Assembly (NCBI GenBank): GCA_951802425.1
Contig: OX637804.1
Coordinates: 186,001 to 250,000, forward strand
Reading direction: 5' to 3'
DNA: 64,000 nt
From: Clavaria fumosa
Lineage: Eukaryota; Basidiomycota; Agaricomycetes; Agaricales; Clavariaceae
Below are positions 1-15,000 of the stretch, one piece after another. How positions within the stretch are numbered: the first letter of the stretch is position 1; each line of letters opens with the position of its first letter. Position numbers and translations under genes: made by a program. The notes under the pieces were generated by a model, which did not search any database, was not told where the DNA came from, and was given only the letters and a program-made list of their open reading frames with translations.

Positions 1-3000
1 ATGGGAGGGGAGAGAGAGGGATGGAATATGATAGGTATGGGATGGCCCAGTATAGCATTGCATTTGTTTTGGAATCCTATGGTTGGTTTTGATAAACAGG
101 AGAATTTTGACTGGTTTGGTCAGCAGCTTTGGCATGAATTGGGAAATGAGTTTGGGGAAAATGTAAACCATGGAAATTGAAGATTAGAGGGGTAGATATA
201 GGCACACAAAATTTCAAATGACTAGCTTGAGTGGTTAGCTTGCAGTGAAAGAAAGCGCAGATGCTCCATCTGCACAAGGACTATGCTGTTAGGATAGGAG
301 CAACAAGGGACCATTCGCAGAAAAACAGTTTAGTCTGTTTAGCATGTTATATGATAGTGGTCATCATTTAGAGCATCCATGATCAATTTCAAGAGATTTT
401 CACGGTTAGATCTTGTGCTGTGAGGCCTGCAAACTTGTAGGGGTACTTGTGTTGTTTAGGTTTGTAGGAAGGCAACTGTAGTCCTGGATGTGGCAGAGTA
501 ATTGAAACAAAGTCAGGGTGTATTATTCATGCACTATACTCAATCTTTCAATGTGATCCCATTTGATTTAGGTGCCACCACAAGTACAAACTTGTGTGAG
601 AACTGGATTCTGACTATATGGTGGAATTGTTGCTTTGTGGGTGATGGGAGGGGAGAGAGAGGGATGGAATATGATAGGTATGGGATGGCCCAGTATAGCA
701 TTGCATTTGTTTTGGAATCCTATGGTTGGTTTTGATAAACAGGAGAATTTTGACTGGTTTGGTCAGCAGCTTTGGCATGAATTGGGAAATGAGTTTGGGG
801 AAAATGTAAACCATGGAAATTGAAGATTAGAGGGGTAGATATAGGCACACAAAATTTCAAATGACTAGCTTGAGTGGTTAGCTTGCAGTGAAAGAAAGCG
901 CAGATGCTCCATCTGCACAAGGACTATGCTGTTAGGATAGGAGCAACAAGGGACCATTCGCAGAAAAACAGTTTAGTCTGTTTAGCATGTTATATGATAG
1001 TGGTCATCATTTAGAGCATCCATGATCAATTTCAAGAGATTTTCACGGTTAGATCTTGTGCTGTGAGGCCTGCAAACTTGTAGGGGTACTTGTGTTGTTT
1101 AGGTTTGTAGGAAGGCAACTGTAGTCCTGGATGTGGCAGAGTAATTGAAACAAAGTCAGGGTGTATTATTCATGCACTATACTCAATCTTTCAATGTGAT
1201 CCCATTTGATTTAGGTGCCACCACAAGTACAAACTTGTGTGAGAACTGGATTCTGACTATATGGTGGAATTGTTGCTTTGTGGGTGATGGGAGGGGAGAG
1301 AGAGGGATGGAATATGATAGGTATGGGATGGCCCAGTATAGCATTGCATTTGTTTTGGAATCCTATGGTTGGTTTTGATAAACAGGAGAATTTTGACTGG
1401 TTTGGTCAGCAGCTTTGGCATGAATTGGGAAATGAGTTTGGGGAAAATGTAAACCATGGAAATTGAAGATTAGAGGGGTAGATATAGGCACACAAAATTT
1501 CAAATGACTAGCTTGAGTGGTTAGCTTGCAGTGAAAGAAAGCGCAGATGCTCCATCTGCACAAGGACTATGCTGTTAGGATAGGAGCAACAAGGGACCAT
1601 TCGCAGAAAAACAGTTTAGTCTGTTTAGCATGTTATATGATAGTGGTCATCATTTAGAGCATCCATGATCAATTTCAAGAGATTTTCACGGTTAGATCTT
1701 GTGCTGTGAGGCCTGCAAACTTGTAGGGGTACTTGTGTTGTTTAGGTTTGTAGGAAGGCAACTGTAGTCCTGGATGTGGCAGAGTAATTGAAACAAAGTC
1801 AGGGTGTATTATTCATGCACTATACTCAATCTTTCAATGTGATCCCATTTGATTTAGGTGCCACCACAAGTACAAACTTGTGTGAGAACTGGATTCTGAC
1901 TATATGGTGGAATTGTTGCTTTGTGGGTGATGGGAGGGGAGAGAGAGGGATGGAATATGATAGGTATGGGATGGCCCAGTATAGCATTGCATTTGTTTTG
2001 GAATCCTATGGTTGGTTTTGATAAACAGGAGAATTTTGACTGGTTTGGTCAGCAGCTTTGGCATGAATTGGGAAATGAGTTTGGGGAAAATGTAAACCAT
2101 GGAAATTGAAGATTAGAGGGGTAGATATAGGCACACAAAATTTCAAATGACTAGCTTGAGTGGTTAGCTTGCAGTGAAAGAAAGCGCAGATGCTCCATCT
2201 GCACAAGGACTATGCTGTTAGGATAGGAGCAACAAGGGACCATTCGCAGAAAAACAGTTTAGTCTGTTTAGCATGTTATATGATAGTGGTCATCATTTAG
2301 AGCATCCATGATCAATTTCAAGAGATTTTCACGGTTAGATCTTGTGCTGTGAGGCCTGCAAACTTGTAGGGGTACTTGTGTTGTTTAGGTTTGTAGGAAG
2401 GCAACTGTAGTCCTGGATGTGGCAGAGTAATTGAAACAAAGTCAGGGTGTATTATTCATGCACTATACTCAATCTTTCAATGTGATCCCATTTGATTTAG
2501 GTGCCACCACAAGTACAAACTTGTGTGAGAACTGGATTCTGACTATATGGTGGAATTGTTGCTTTGTGGGTGATGGGAGGGGAGAGAGAGGGATGGAATA
2601 TGATAGGTATGGGATGGCCCAGTATAGCATTGCATTTGTTTTGGAATCCTATGGTTGGTTTTGATAAACAGGAGAATTTTGACTGGTTTGGTCAGCAGCT
2701 TTGGCATGAATTGGGAAATGAGTTTGGGGAAAATGTAAACCATGGAAATTGAAGATTAGAGGGGTAGATATAGGCACACAAAATTTCAAATGACTAGCTT
2801 GAGTGGTTAGCTTGCAGTGAAAGAAAGCGCAGATGCTCCATCTGCACAAGGACTATGCTGTTAGGATAGGAGCAACAAGGGACCATTCGCAGAAAAACAG
2901 TTTAGTCTGTTTAGCATGTTATATGATAGTGGTCATCATTTAGAGCATCCATGATCAATTTCAAGAGATTTTCACGGTTAGATCTTGTGCTGTGAGGCCT

Positions 3001-6000
3001 GCAAACTTGTAGGGGTACTTGTGTTGTTTAGGTTTGTAGGAAGGCAACTGTAGTCCTGGATGTGGCAGAGTAATTGAAACAAAGTCAGGGTGTATTATTC
3101 ATGCACTATACTCAATCTTTCAATGTGATCCCATTTGATTTAGGTGCCACCACAAGTACAAACTTGTGTGAGAACTGGATTCTGACTATATGGTGGAATT
3201 GTTGCTTTGTGGGTGATGGGAGGGGAGAGAGAGGGATGGAATATGATAGGTATGGGATGGCCCAGTATAGCATTGCATTTGTTTTGGAATCCTATGGTTG
3301 GTTTTGATAAACAGGAGAATTTTGACTGGTTTGGTCAGCAGCTTTGGCATGAATTGGGAAATGAGTTTGGGGAAAATGTAAACCATGGAAATTGAAGATT
3401 AGAGGGGTAGATATAGGCACACAAAATTTCAAATGACTAGCTTGAGTGGTTAGCTTGCAGTGAAAGAAAGCGCAGATGCTCCATCTGCACAAGGACTATG
3501 CTGTTAGGATAGGAGTAACAAGGGACCATTCGCAGAAAAACAGTTTAGTCTGTTTAGCATGTTATATGATAGTGGTCATCATTTAGAGCATCCATGATCA
3601 ATTTCAAGAGATTTTCACGGTTAGATCTTGTGCTGTGAGGCCTGCAAACTTGTAGGGGTACTTGTGTTGTTTAGGTTTGTAGGAAGGCAACTGTAGTCCT
3701 GGATGTGGCAGAGTAATTGAAACAAAGTCAGGGTGTATTATTCATGCACTATACTCAATCTTTCAATGTGATCCCATTTGATTTAGGTGCCACCACAAGT
3801 ACAAACTTGTGTGAGAACTGGATTCTGACTATATGGTGGAATTGTTGCTTTGTGGGTGATGGGAGGGGAGAGAGAGGGATGGAATATGATAGGTATGGGA
3901 TGGCCCAGTATAGCATTGCATTTGTTTTGGAATCCTATGGTTGGTTTTGATAAACAGGAGAATTTTGACTGGTTTGGTCAGCAGCTTTGGCATGAATTGG
4001 GAAATGAGTTTGGGGAAAATGTAAACCATGGAAATTGAAGATTAGAGGGGTAGATATAGGCACACAAAATTTCAAATGACTAGCTTGAGTGGTTAGCTTG
4101 CAGTGAAAGAAAGCGCAGATGCTCCATCTGCACAAGGACTATGCTGTTAGGATAGGAGCAACAAGGGACCATTCGCAGAAAAACAGTTTAGTCTGTTTAG
4201 CATGTTATATGATAGTGGTCATCATTTAGAGCATCCATGATCAATTTCAAGAGATTTTCACGGTTAGATCTTGTGCTGTGAGGCCTGCAAACTTGTAGGG
4301 GTACTTGTGTTGTTTAGGTTTGTAGGAAGGCAACTGTAGTCCTGGATGTGGCAGAGTAATTGAAACAAAGTCAGGGTGTATTATTCATGCACTATACTCA
4401 ATCTTTCAATGTGATCCCATTTGATTTAGGTGCCACCACAAGTACAAACTTGTGTGAGAACTGGATTCTGACTATATGGTGGAATTGTTGCTTTGTGGGT
4501 GATGGGAGGGGAGAGAGAGGGATGGAATATGATAGGTATGGGATGGCCCAGTATAGCATTGCATTTGTTTTGGAATCCTATGGTTGGTTTTGATAAACAG
4601 GAGAATTTTGACTGGTTTGGTCAGCAGCTTTGGCATGAATTGGGAAATGAGTTTGGGGAAAATGTAAACCATGGAAATTGAAGATTAGAGGGGTAGATAT
4701 AGGCACACAAAATTTCAAATGACTAGCTTGAGTGGTTAGCTTGCAGTGAAAGAAAGCGCAGATGCTCCATCTGCACAAGGACTATGCTGTTAGGATAGGA
4801 GCAACAAGGGACCATTCGCAGAAAAACAGTTTAGTCTGTTTAGCATGTTATATGATAGTGGTCATCATTTAGAGCATCCATGATCAATTTCAAGAGATTT
4901 TCACGGTTAGATCTTGTGCTGTGAGGCCTGCAAACTTGTAGGGGTACTTGTGTTGTTTAGGTTTGTAGGAAGGCAACTGTAGTCCTGGATGTGGCAGAGT
5001 AATTGAAACAAAGTCAGGGTGTATTATTCATGCACTATACTCAATCTTTCAATGTGATCCCATTTGATTTAGGTGCCACCACAAGTACAAACTTGTGTGA
5101 GAACTGGATTCTGACTATATGGTGGAATTGTTGCTTTGTGGGTGATGGGAGGGGAGAGAGAGGGATGGAATATGATAGGTATGGGATGGCCCAGTATAGC
5201 ATTGCATTTGTTTTGGAATCCTATGGTTGGTTTTGATAAACAGGAGAATTTTGACTGGTTTGGTCAGCAGCTTTGGCATGAATTGGGAAATGAGTTTGGG
5301 GAAAATGTAAACCATGGAAATTGAAGATTAGAGGGGTAGATATAGGCACACAAAATTTCAAATGACTAGCTTGAGTGGTTAGCTTGCAGTGAAAGAAAGC
5401 GCAGATGCTCCATCTGCACAAGGACTATGCTGTTAGGATAGGAGCAACAAGGGACCATTCGCAGAAAAACAGTTTAGTCTGTTTAGCATGTTATATGATA
5501 GTGGTCATCATTTAGAGCATCCATGATCAATTTCAAGAGATTTTCACGGTTAGATCTTGTGCTGTGAGGCCTGCAAACTTGTAGGGGTACTTGTGTTGTT
5601 TAGGTTTGTAGGAAGGCAACTGTAGTCCTGGATGTGGCAGAGTAATTGAAACAAAGTCAGGGTGTATTATTCATGCACTATACTCAATCTTTCAATGTGA
5701 TCCCATTTGATTTAGGTGCCACCACAAGTACAAACTTGTGTGAGAACTGGATTCTGACTATATGGTGGAATTGTTGCTTTGTGGGTGATGGGAGGGGAGA
5801 GAGAGGGATGGAATATGATAGGTATGGGATGGCCCAGTATAGCATTGCATTTGTTTTGGAATCCTATGGTTGGTTTTGATAAACAGGAGAATTTTGACTG
5901 GTTTGGTCAGCAGCTTTGGCATGAATTGGGAAATGAGTTTGGGGAAAATGTAAACCATGGAAATTGAAGATTAGAGGGGTAGATATAGGCACACAAAATT

Positions 6001-9000
6001 TCAAATGACTAGCTTGAGTGGTTAGCTTGCAGTGAAAGAAAGCGCAGATGCTCCATCTGCACAAGGACTATGCTGTTAGGATAGGAGCAACAAGGGACCA
6101 TTCGCAGAAAAACAGTTTAGTCTGTTTAGCATGTTATATGATAGTGGTCATCATTTAGAGCATCCATGATCAATTTCAAGAGATTTTCACGGTTAGATCT
6201 TGTGCTGTGAGGCCTGCAAACTTGTAGGGGTACTTGTGTTGTTTAGGTTTGTAGGAAGGCAACTGTAGTCCTGGATGTGGCAGAGTAATTGAAACAAAGT
6301 CAGGGTGTATTATTCATGCACTATACTCAATCTTTCAATGTGATCCCATTTGATTTAGGTGCCACCACAAGTACAAACTTGTGTGAGAACTGGATTCTGA
6401 CTATATGGTGGAATTGTTGCTTTGTGGGTGATGGGAGGGGAGAGAGAGGGATGGAATATGATAGGTATGGGATGGCCCAGTATAGCATTGCATTTGTTTT
6501 GGAATCCTATGGTTGGTTTTGATAAACAGGAGAATTTTGACTGGTTTGGTCAGCAGCTTTGGCATGAATTGGGAAATGAGTTTGGGGAAAATGTAAACCA
6601 TGGAAATTGAAGATTAGAGGGGTAGATATAGGCACACAAAATTTCAAATGACTAGCTTGAGTGGTTAGCTTGCAGTGAAAGAAAGCGCAGATGCTCCATC
6701 TGCACAAGGACTATGCTGTTAGGATAGGAGCAACAAGGGACCATTCGCAGAAAAACAGTTTAGTCTGTTTAGCATGTTATATGATAGTGGTCATCATTTA
6801 GAGCATCCATGATCAATTTCAAGAGATTTTCACGGTTAGATCTTGTGCTGTGAGGCCTGCAAACTTGTAGGGGTACTTGTGTTGTTTAGGTTTGTAGGAA
6901 GGCAACTGTAGTCCTGGATGTGGCAGAGTAATTGAAACAAAGTCAGGGTGTATTATTCATGCACTATACTCAATCTTTCAATGTGATCCCATTTGATTTA
7001 GGTGCCACCACAAGTACAAACTTGTGTGAGAACTGGATTCTGACTATATGGTGGAATTGTTGCTTTGTGGGTGATGGGAGGGGAGAGAGAGGGATGGAAT
7101 ATGATAGGTATGGGATGGCCCAGTATAGCATTGCATTTGTTTTGGAATCCTATGGTTGGTTTTGATAAACAGGAGAATTTTGACTGGTTTGGTCAGCAGC
7201 TTTGGCATGAATTGGGAAATGAGTTTGGGGAAAATGTAAACCATGGAAATTGAAGATTAGAGGGGTAGATATAGGCACACAAAATTTCAAATGACTAGCT
7301 TGAGTGGTTAGCTTGCAGTGAAAGAAAGCGCAGATGCTCCATCTGCACAAGGACTATGCTGTTAGGATAGGAGCAACAAGGGACCATTCGCAGAAAAACA
7401 GTTTAGTCTGTTTAGCATGTTATATGATAGTGGTCATCATTTAGAGCATCCATGATCAATTTCAAGAGATTTTCACGGTTAGATCTTGTGCTGTGAGGCC
7501 TGCAAACTTGTAGGGGTACTTGTGTTGTTTAGGTTTGTAGGAAGGCAACTGTAGTCCTGGATGTGGCAGAGTAATTGAAACAAAGTCAGGGTGTATTATT
7601 CATGCACTATACTCAATCTTTCAATGTGATCCCATTTGATTTAGGTGCCACCACAAGTACAAACTTGTGTGAGAACTGGATTCTGACTATATGGTGGAAT
7701 TGTTGCTTTGTGGGTGATGGGAGGGGAGAGAGAGGGATGGAATATGATAGGTATGGGATGGCCCAGTATAGCATTGCATTTGTTTTGGAATCCTATGGTT
7801 GGTTTTGATAAACAGGAGAATTTTGACTGGTTTGGTCAGCAGCTTTGGCATGAATTGGGAAATGAGTTTGGGGAAAATGTAAACCATGGAAATTGAAGAT
7901 TAGAGGGGTAGATATAGGCACACAAAATTTCAAATGACTAGCTTGAGTGGTTAGCTTGCAGTGAAAGAAAGCGCAGATGCTCCATCTGCACAAGGACTAT
8001 GCTGTTAGGATAGGAGCAACAAGGGACCATTCGCAGAAAAACAGTTTAGTCTGTTTAGCATGTTATATGATAGTGGTCATCATTTAGAGCATCCATGATC
8101 AATTTCAAGAGATTTTCACGGTTAGATCTTGTGCTGTGAGGCCTGCAAACTTGTAGGGGTACTTGTGTTGTTTAGGTTTGTAGGAAGGCAACTGTAGTCC
8201 TGGATGTGGCAGAGTAATTGAAACAAAGTCAGGGTGTATTATTCATGCACTATACTCAATCTTTCAATGTGATCCCATTTGATTTAGGTGCCACCACAAG
8301 TACAAACTTGTGTGAGAACTGGATTCTGACTATATGGTGGAATTGTTGCTTTGTGGGTGATGGGAGGGGAGAGAGAGGGATGGAATATGATAGGTATGGG
8401 ATGGCCCAGTATAGCATTGCATTTGTTTTGGAATCCTATGGTTGGTTTTGATAAACAGGAGAATTTTGACTGGTTTGGTCAGCAGCTTTGGCATGAATTG
8501 GGAAATGAGTTTGGGGAAAATGTAAACCATGGAAATTGAAGATTAGAGGGGTAGATATAGGCACACAAAATTTCAAATGACTAGCTTGAGTGGTTAGCTT
8601 GCAGTGAAAGAAAGCGCAGATGCTCCATCTGCACAAGGACTATGCTGTTAGGATAGGAGCAACAAGGGACCATTCGCAGAAAAACAGTTTAGTCTGTTTA
8701 GCATGTTATATGATAGTGGTCATCATTTAGAGCATCCATGATCAATTTCAAGAGATTTTCACGGTTAGATCTTGTGCTGTGAGGCCTGCAAACTTGTAGG
8801 GGTACTTGTGTTGTTTAGGTTTGTAGGAAGGCAACTGTAGTCCTGGATGTGGCAGAGTAATTGAAACAAAGTCAGGGTGTATTATTCATGCACTATACTC
8901 AATCTTTCAATGTGATCCCATTTGATTTAGGTGCCACCACAAGTACAAACTTGTGTGAGAACTGGATTCTGACTATATGGTGGAATTGTTGCTTTGTGGG

Positions 9001-12000
9001 TGATGGGAGGGGAGAGAGAGGGATGGAATATGATAGGTATGGGATGGCCCAGTATAGCATTGCATTTGTTTTGGAATCCTATGGTTGGTTTTGATAAACA
9101 GGAGAATTTTGACTGGTTTGGTCAGCAGCTTTGGCATGAATTGGGAAATGAGTTTGGGGAAAATGTAAACCATGGAAATTGAAGATTAGAGGGGTAGATA
9201 TAGGCACACAAAATTTCAAATGACTAGCTTGAGTGGTTAGCTTGCAGTGAAAGAAAGCGCAGATGCTCCATCTGCACAAGGACTATGCTGTTAGGATAGG
9301 AGCAACAAGGGACCATTCGCAGAAAAACAGTTTAGTCTGTTTAGCATGTTATATGATAGTGGTCATCATTTAGAGCATCCATGATCAATTTCAAGAGATT
9401 TTCACGGTTAGATCTTGTGCTGTGAGGCCTGCAAACTTGTAGGGGTACTTGTGTTGTTTAGGTTTGTAGGAAGGCAACTGTAGTCCTGGATGTGGCAGAG
9501 TAATTGAAACAAAGTCAGGGTGTATTATTCATGCACTATACTCAATCTTTCAATGTGATCCCATTTGATTTAGGTGCCACCACAAGTACAAACTTGTGTG
9601 AGAACTGGATTCTGACTATATGGTGGAATTGTTGCTTTGTGGGTGATGGGAGGGGAGAGAGAGGGATGGAATATGATAGGTATGGGATGGCCCAGTATAG
9701 CATTGCATTTGTTTTGGAATCCTATGGTTGGTTTTGATAAACAGGAGAATTTTGACTGGTTTGGTCAGCAGCTTTGGCATGAATTGGGAAATGAGTTTGG
9801 GGAAAATGTAAACCATGGAAATTGAAGATTAGAGGGGTAGATATAGGCACACAAAATTTCAAATGACTAGCTTGAGTGGTTAGCTTGCAGTGAAAGAAAG
9901 CGCAGATGCTCCATCTGCACAAGGACTATGCTGTTAGGATAGGAGCAACAAGGGACCATTCGCAGAAAAACAGTTTAGTCTGTTTAGCATGTTATATGAT
10001 AGTGGTCATCATTTAGAGCATCCATGATCAATTTCAAGAGATTTTCACGGTTAGATCTTGTGCTGTGAGGCCTGCAAACTTGTAGGGGTACTTGTGTTGT
10101 TTAGGTTTGTAGGAAGGCAACTGTAGTCCTGGATGTGGCAGAGTAATTGAAACAAAGTCAGGGTGTATTATTCATGCACTATACTCAATCTTTCAATGTG
10201 ATCCCATTTGATTTAGGTGCCACCACAAGTACAAACTTGTGTGAGAACTGGATTCTGACTATATGGTGGAATTGTTGCTTTGTGGGTGATGGGAGGGGAG
10301 AGAGAGGGATGGAATATGATAGGTATGGGATGGCCCAGTATAGCATTGCATTTGTTTTGGAATCCTATGGTTGGTTTTGATAAACAGGAGAATTTTGACT
10401 GGTTTGGTCAGCAGCTTTGGCATGAATTGGGAAATGAGTTTGGGGAAAATGTAAACCATGGAAATTGAAGATTAGAGGGGTAGATATAGGCACACAAAAT
10501 TTCAAATGACTAGCTTGAGTGGTTAGCTTGCAGTGAAAGAAAGCGCAGATGCTCCATCTGCACAAGGACTATGCTGTTAGGATAGGAGCAACAAGGGACC
10601 ATTCGCAGAAAAACAGTTTAGTCTGTTTAGCATGTTATATGATAGTGGTCATCATTTAGAGCATCCATGATCAATTTCAAGAGATTTTCACGGTTAGATC
10701 TTGTGCTGTGAGGCCTGCAAACTTGTAGGGGTACTTGTGTTGTTTAGGTTTGTAGGAAGGCAACTGTAGTCCTGGATGTGGCAGAGTAATTGAAACAAAG
10801 TCAGGGTGTATTATTCATGCACTATACTCAATCTTTCAATGTGATCCCATTTGATTTAGGTGCCACCACAAGTACAAACTTGTGTGAGAACTGGATTCTG
10901 ACTATATGGTGGAATTGTTGCTTTGTGGGTGATGGGAGGGGAGAGAGAGGGATGGAATATGATAGGTATGGGATGGCCCAGTATAGCATTGCATTTGTTT
11001 TGGAATCCTATGGTTGGTTTTGATAAACAGGAGAATTTTGACTGGTTTGGTCAGCAGCTTTGGCATGAATTGGGAAATGAGTTTGGGGAAAATGTAAACC
11101 ATGGAAATTGAAGATTAGAGGGGTAGATATAGGCACACAAAATTTCAAATGACTAGCTTGAGTGGTTAGCTTGCAGTGAAAGAAAGCGCAGATGCTCCAT
11201 CTGCACAAGGACTATGCTGTTAGGATAGGAGCAACAAGGGACCATTCGCAGAAAAACAGTTTAGTCTGTTTAGCATGTTATATGATAGTGGTCATCATTT
11301 AGAGCATCCATGATCAATTTCAAGAGATTTTCACGGTTAGATCTTGTGCTGTGAGGCCTGCAAACTTGTAGGGGTACTTGTGTTGTTTAGGTTTGTAGGA
11401 AGGCAACTGTAGTCCTGGATGTGGCAGAGTAATTGAAACAAAGTCAGGGTGTATTATTCATGCACTATACTCAATCTTTCAATGTGATCCCATTTGATTT
11501 AGGTGCCACCACAAGTACAAACTTGTGTGAGAACTGGATTCTGACTATATGGTGGAATTGTTGCTTTGTGGGTGATGGGAGGGGAGAGAGAGGGATGGAA
11601 TATGATAGGTATGGGATGGCCCAGTATAGCATTGCATTTGTTTTGGAATCCTATGGTTGGTTTTGATAAACAGGAGAATTTTGACTGGTTTGGTCAGCAG
11701 CTTTGGCATGAATTGGGAAATGAGTTTGGGGAAAATGTAAACCATGGAAATTGAAGATTAGAGGGGTAGATATAGGCACACAAAATTTCAAATGACTAGC
11801 TTGAGTGGTTAGCTTGCAGTGAAAGAAAGCGCAGATGCTCCATCTGCACAAGGACTATGCTGTTAGGATAGGAGCAACAAGGGACCATTCGCAGAAAAAC
11901 AGTTTAGTCTGTTTAGCATGTTATATGATAGTGGTCATCATTTAGAGCATCCATGATCAATTTCAAGAGATTTTCACGGTTAGATCTTGTGCTGTGAGGC

Positions 12001-15000
12001 CTGCAAACTTGTAGGGGTACTTGTGTTGTTTAGGTTTGTAGGAAGGCAACTGTAGTCCTGGATGTGGCAGAGTAATTGAAACAAAGTCAGGGTGTATTAT
12101 TCATGCACTATACTCAATCTTTCAATGTGATCCCATTTGATTTAGGTGCCACCACAAGTACAAACTTGTGTGAGAACTGGATTCTGACTATATGGTGGAA
12201 TTGTTGCTTTGTGGGTGATGGGAGGGGAGAGAGAGGGATGGAATATGATAGGTATGGGATGGCCCAGTATAGCATTGCATTTGTTTTGGAATCCTATGGT
12301 TGGTTTTGATAAACAGGAGAATTTTGACTGGTTTGGTCAGCAGCTTTGGCATGAATTGGGAAATGAGTTTGGGGAAAATGTAAACCATGGAAATTGAAGA
12401 TTAGAGGGGTAGATATAGGCACACAAAATTTCAAATGACTAGCTTGAGTGGTTAGCTTGCAGTGAAAGAAAGCGCAGATGCTCCATCTGCACAAGGACTA
12501 TGCTGTTAGGATAGGAGCAACAAGGGACCATTCGCAGAAAAACAGTTTAGTCTGTTTAGCATGTTATATGATAGTGGTCATCATTTAGAGCATCCATGAT
12601 CAATTTCAAGAGATTTTCACGGTTAGATCTTGTGCTGTGAGGCCTGCAAACTTGTAGGGGTACTTGTGTTGTTTAGGTTTGTAGGAAGGCAACTGTAGTC
12701 CTGGATGTGGCAGAGTAATTGAAACAAAGTCAGGGTGTATTATTCATGCACTATACTCAATCTTTCAATGTGATCCCATTTGATTTAGGTGCCACCACAA
12801 GTACAAACTTGTGTGAGAACTGGATTCTGACTATATGGTGGAATTGTTGCTTTGTGGGTGATGGGAGGGGAGAGAGAGGGATGGAATATGATAGGTATGG
12901 GATGGCCCAGTATAGCATTGCATTTGTTTTGGAATCCTATGGTTGGTTTTGATAAACAGGAGAATTTTGACTGGTTTGGTCAGCAGCTTTGGCATGAATT
13001 GGGAAATGAGTTTGGGGAAAATGTAAACCATGGAAATTGAAGATTAGAGGGGTAGATATAGGCACACAAAATTTCAAATGACTAGCTTGAGTGGTTAGCT
13101 TGCAGTGAAAGAAAGCGCAGATGCTCCATCTGCACAAGGACTATGCTGTTAGGATAGGAGCAACAAGGGACCATTCGCAGAAAAACAGTTTAGTCTGTTT
13201 AGCATGTTATATGATAGTGGTCATCATTTAGAGCATCCATGATCAATTTCAAGAGATTTTCACGGTTAGATCTTGTGCTGTGAGGCCTGCAAACTTGTAG
13301 GGGTACTTGTGTTGTTTAGGTTTGTAGGAAGGCAACTGTAGTCCTGGATGTGGCAGAGTAATTGAAACAAAGTCAGGGTGTATTATTCATGCACTATACT
13401 CAATCTTTCAATGTGATCCCATTTGATTTAGGTGCCACCACAAGTACAAACTTGTGTGAGAACTGGATTCTGACTATATGGTGGAATTGTTGCTTTGTGG
13501 GTGATGGGAGGGGAGAGATAGGGATGGAATATGATAGGTATGGGATGGCCCAGTATAGCATTGCATTTGTTTTGGAATCCTATGGTTGGTTTTGATAAAC
13601 AGGAGAATTTTGACTGGTTTGGTCAGCAGCTTTGGCATGAATTGGGAAATGAGTTTGGGGAAAATGTAAACCATGGAAATTGAAGATTAGAGGGGTAGAT
13701 ATAGGCACACAAAATTTCAAATGACTAGCTTGAGTGGTTAGCTTGCAGTGAAAGAAAGCGCAGATGCTCCATCTGCACAAGGACTATGCTGTTAGGATAG
13801 GAGCAACAAGGGACCATTCGCAGAAAAACAGTTTAGTCTGTTTAGCATGTTATATGATAGTGGTCATCATTTAGAGCATCCATGATCAATTTCAAGAGAT
13901 TTTCACGGTTAGATCTTGTGCTGTGAGGCCTGCAAACTTGTAGGGGTACTTGTGTTGTTTAGGTTTGTAGGAAGGCAACTGTAGTCCTGGATGTGGCAGA
14001 GTAATTGAAACAAAGTCAGGGTGTATTATTCATGCACTATACTCAATCTTTCAATGTGATCCCATTTGATTTAGGTGCCACCACAAGTACAAACTTGTGT
14101 GAGAACTGGATTCTGACTATATGGTGGAATTGTTGCTTTGTGGGTGATGGGAGGGGAGAGAGAGGGATGGAATATGATAGGTATGGGATGGCCCAGTATA
14201 GCATTGCATTTGTTTTGGAATCCTATGGTTGGTTTTGATAAACAGGAGAATTTTGACTGGTTTGGTCAGCAGCTTTGGCATGAATTGGGAAATGAGTTTG
14301 GGGAAAATGTAAACCATGGAAATTGAAGATTAGAGGGGTAGATATAGGCACACAAAATTTCAAATGACTAGCTTGAGTGGTTAGCTTGCAGTGAAAGAAA
14401 GCGCAGATGCTCCATCTGCACAAGGACTATGCTGTTAGGATAGGAGCAACAAGGGACCATTCGCAGAAAAACAGTTTAGTCTGTTTAGCATGTTATATGA
14501 TAGTGGTCATCATTTAGAGCATCCATGATCAATTTCAAGAGATTTTCACGGTTAGATCTTGTGCTGTGAGGCCTGCAAACTTGTATGGGTACTTGTGTTG
14601 TTTAGGTTTGTAGGAAGGCAACTGTAGTCCTGGATGTGGCAGAGTAATTGAAACAAAGTCAGGGTGTATTATTCATGCACTATACTCAATCTTTCAATGT
14701 GATCCCATTTGATTTAGGTGCCACCACAAGTACAAACTTGTGTGAGGATGTGAGAACTGGATTCTGACTATATGCTGGAATTGTTGCTTTGTGGGTGATG
14801 GGAGGGGAGAGAGAGGGATGGAATATGATAGGTATGGGATGGCCCAGTATAGCATTGCATTTGTTTTGGAATCCTATGGTTGGTTTTGATAAACAGGAGA
14901 ATTTTGACTGGTTTGGTCAGCAGCTTTGGCATGAATTGGGAAATGAGTTTGGGGAAAATGTAAACCATGGAAATTGAAGATTAGAGGGGTAGATATAGGC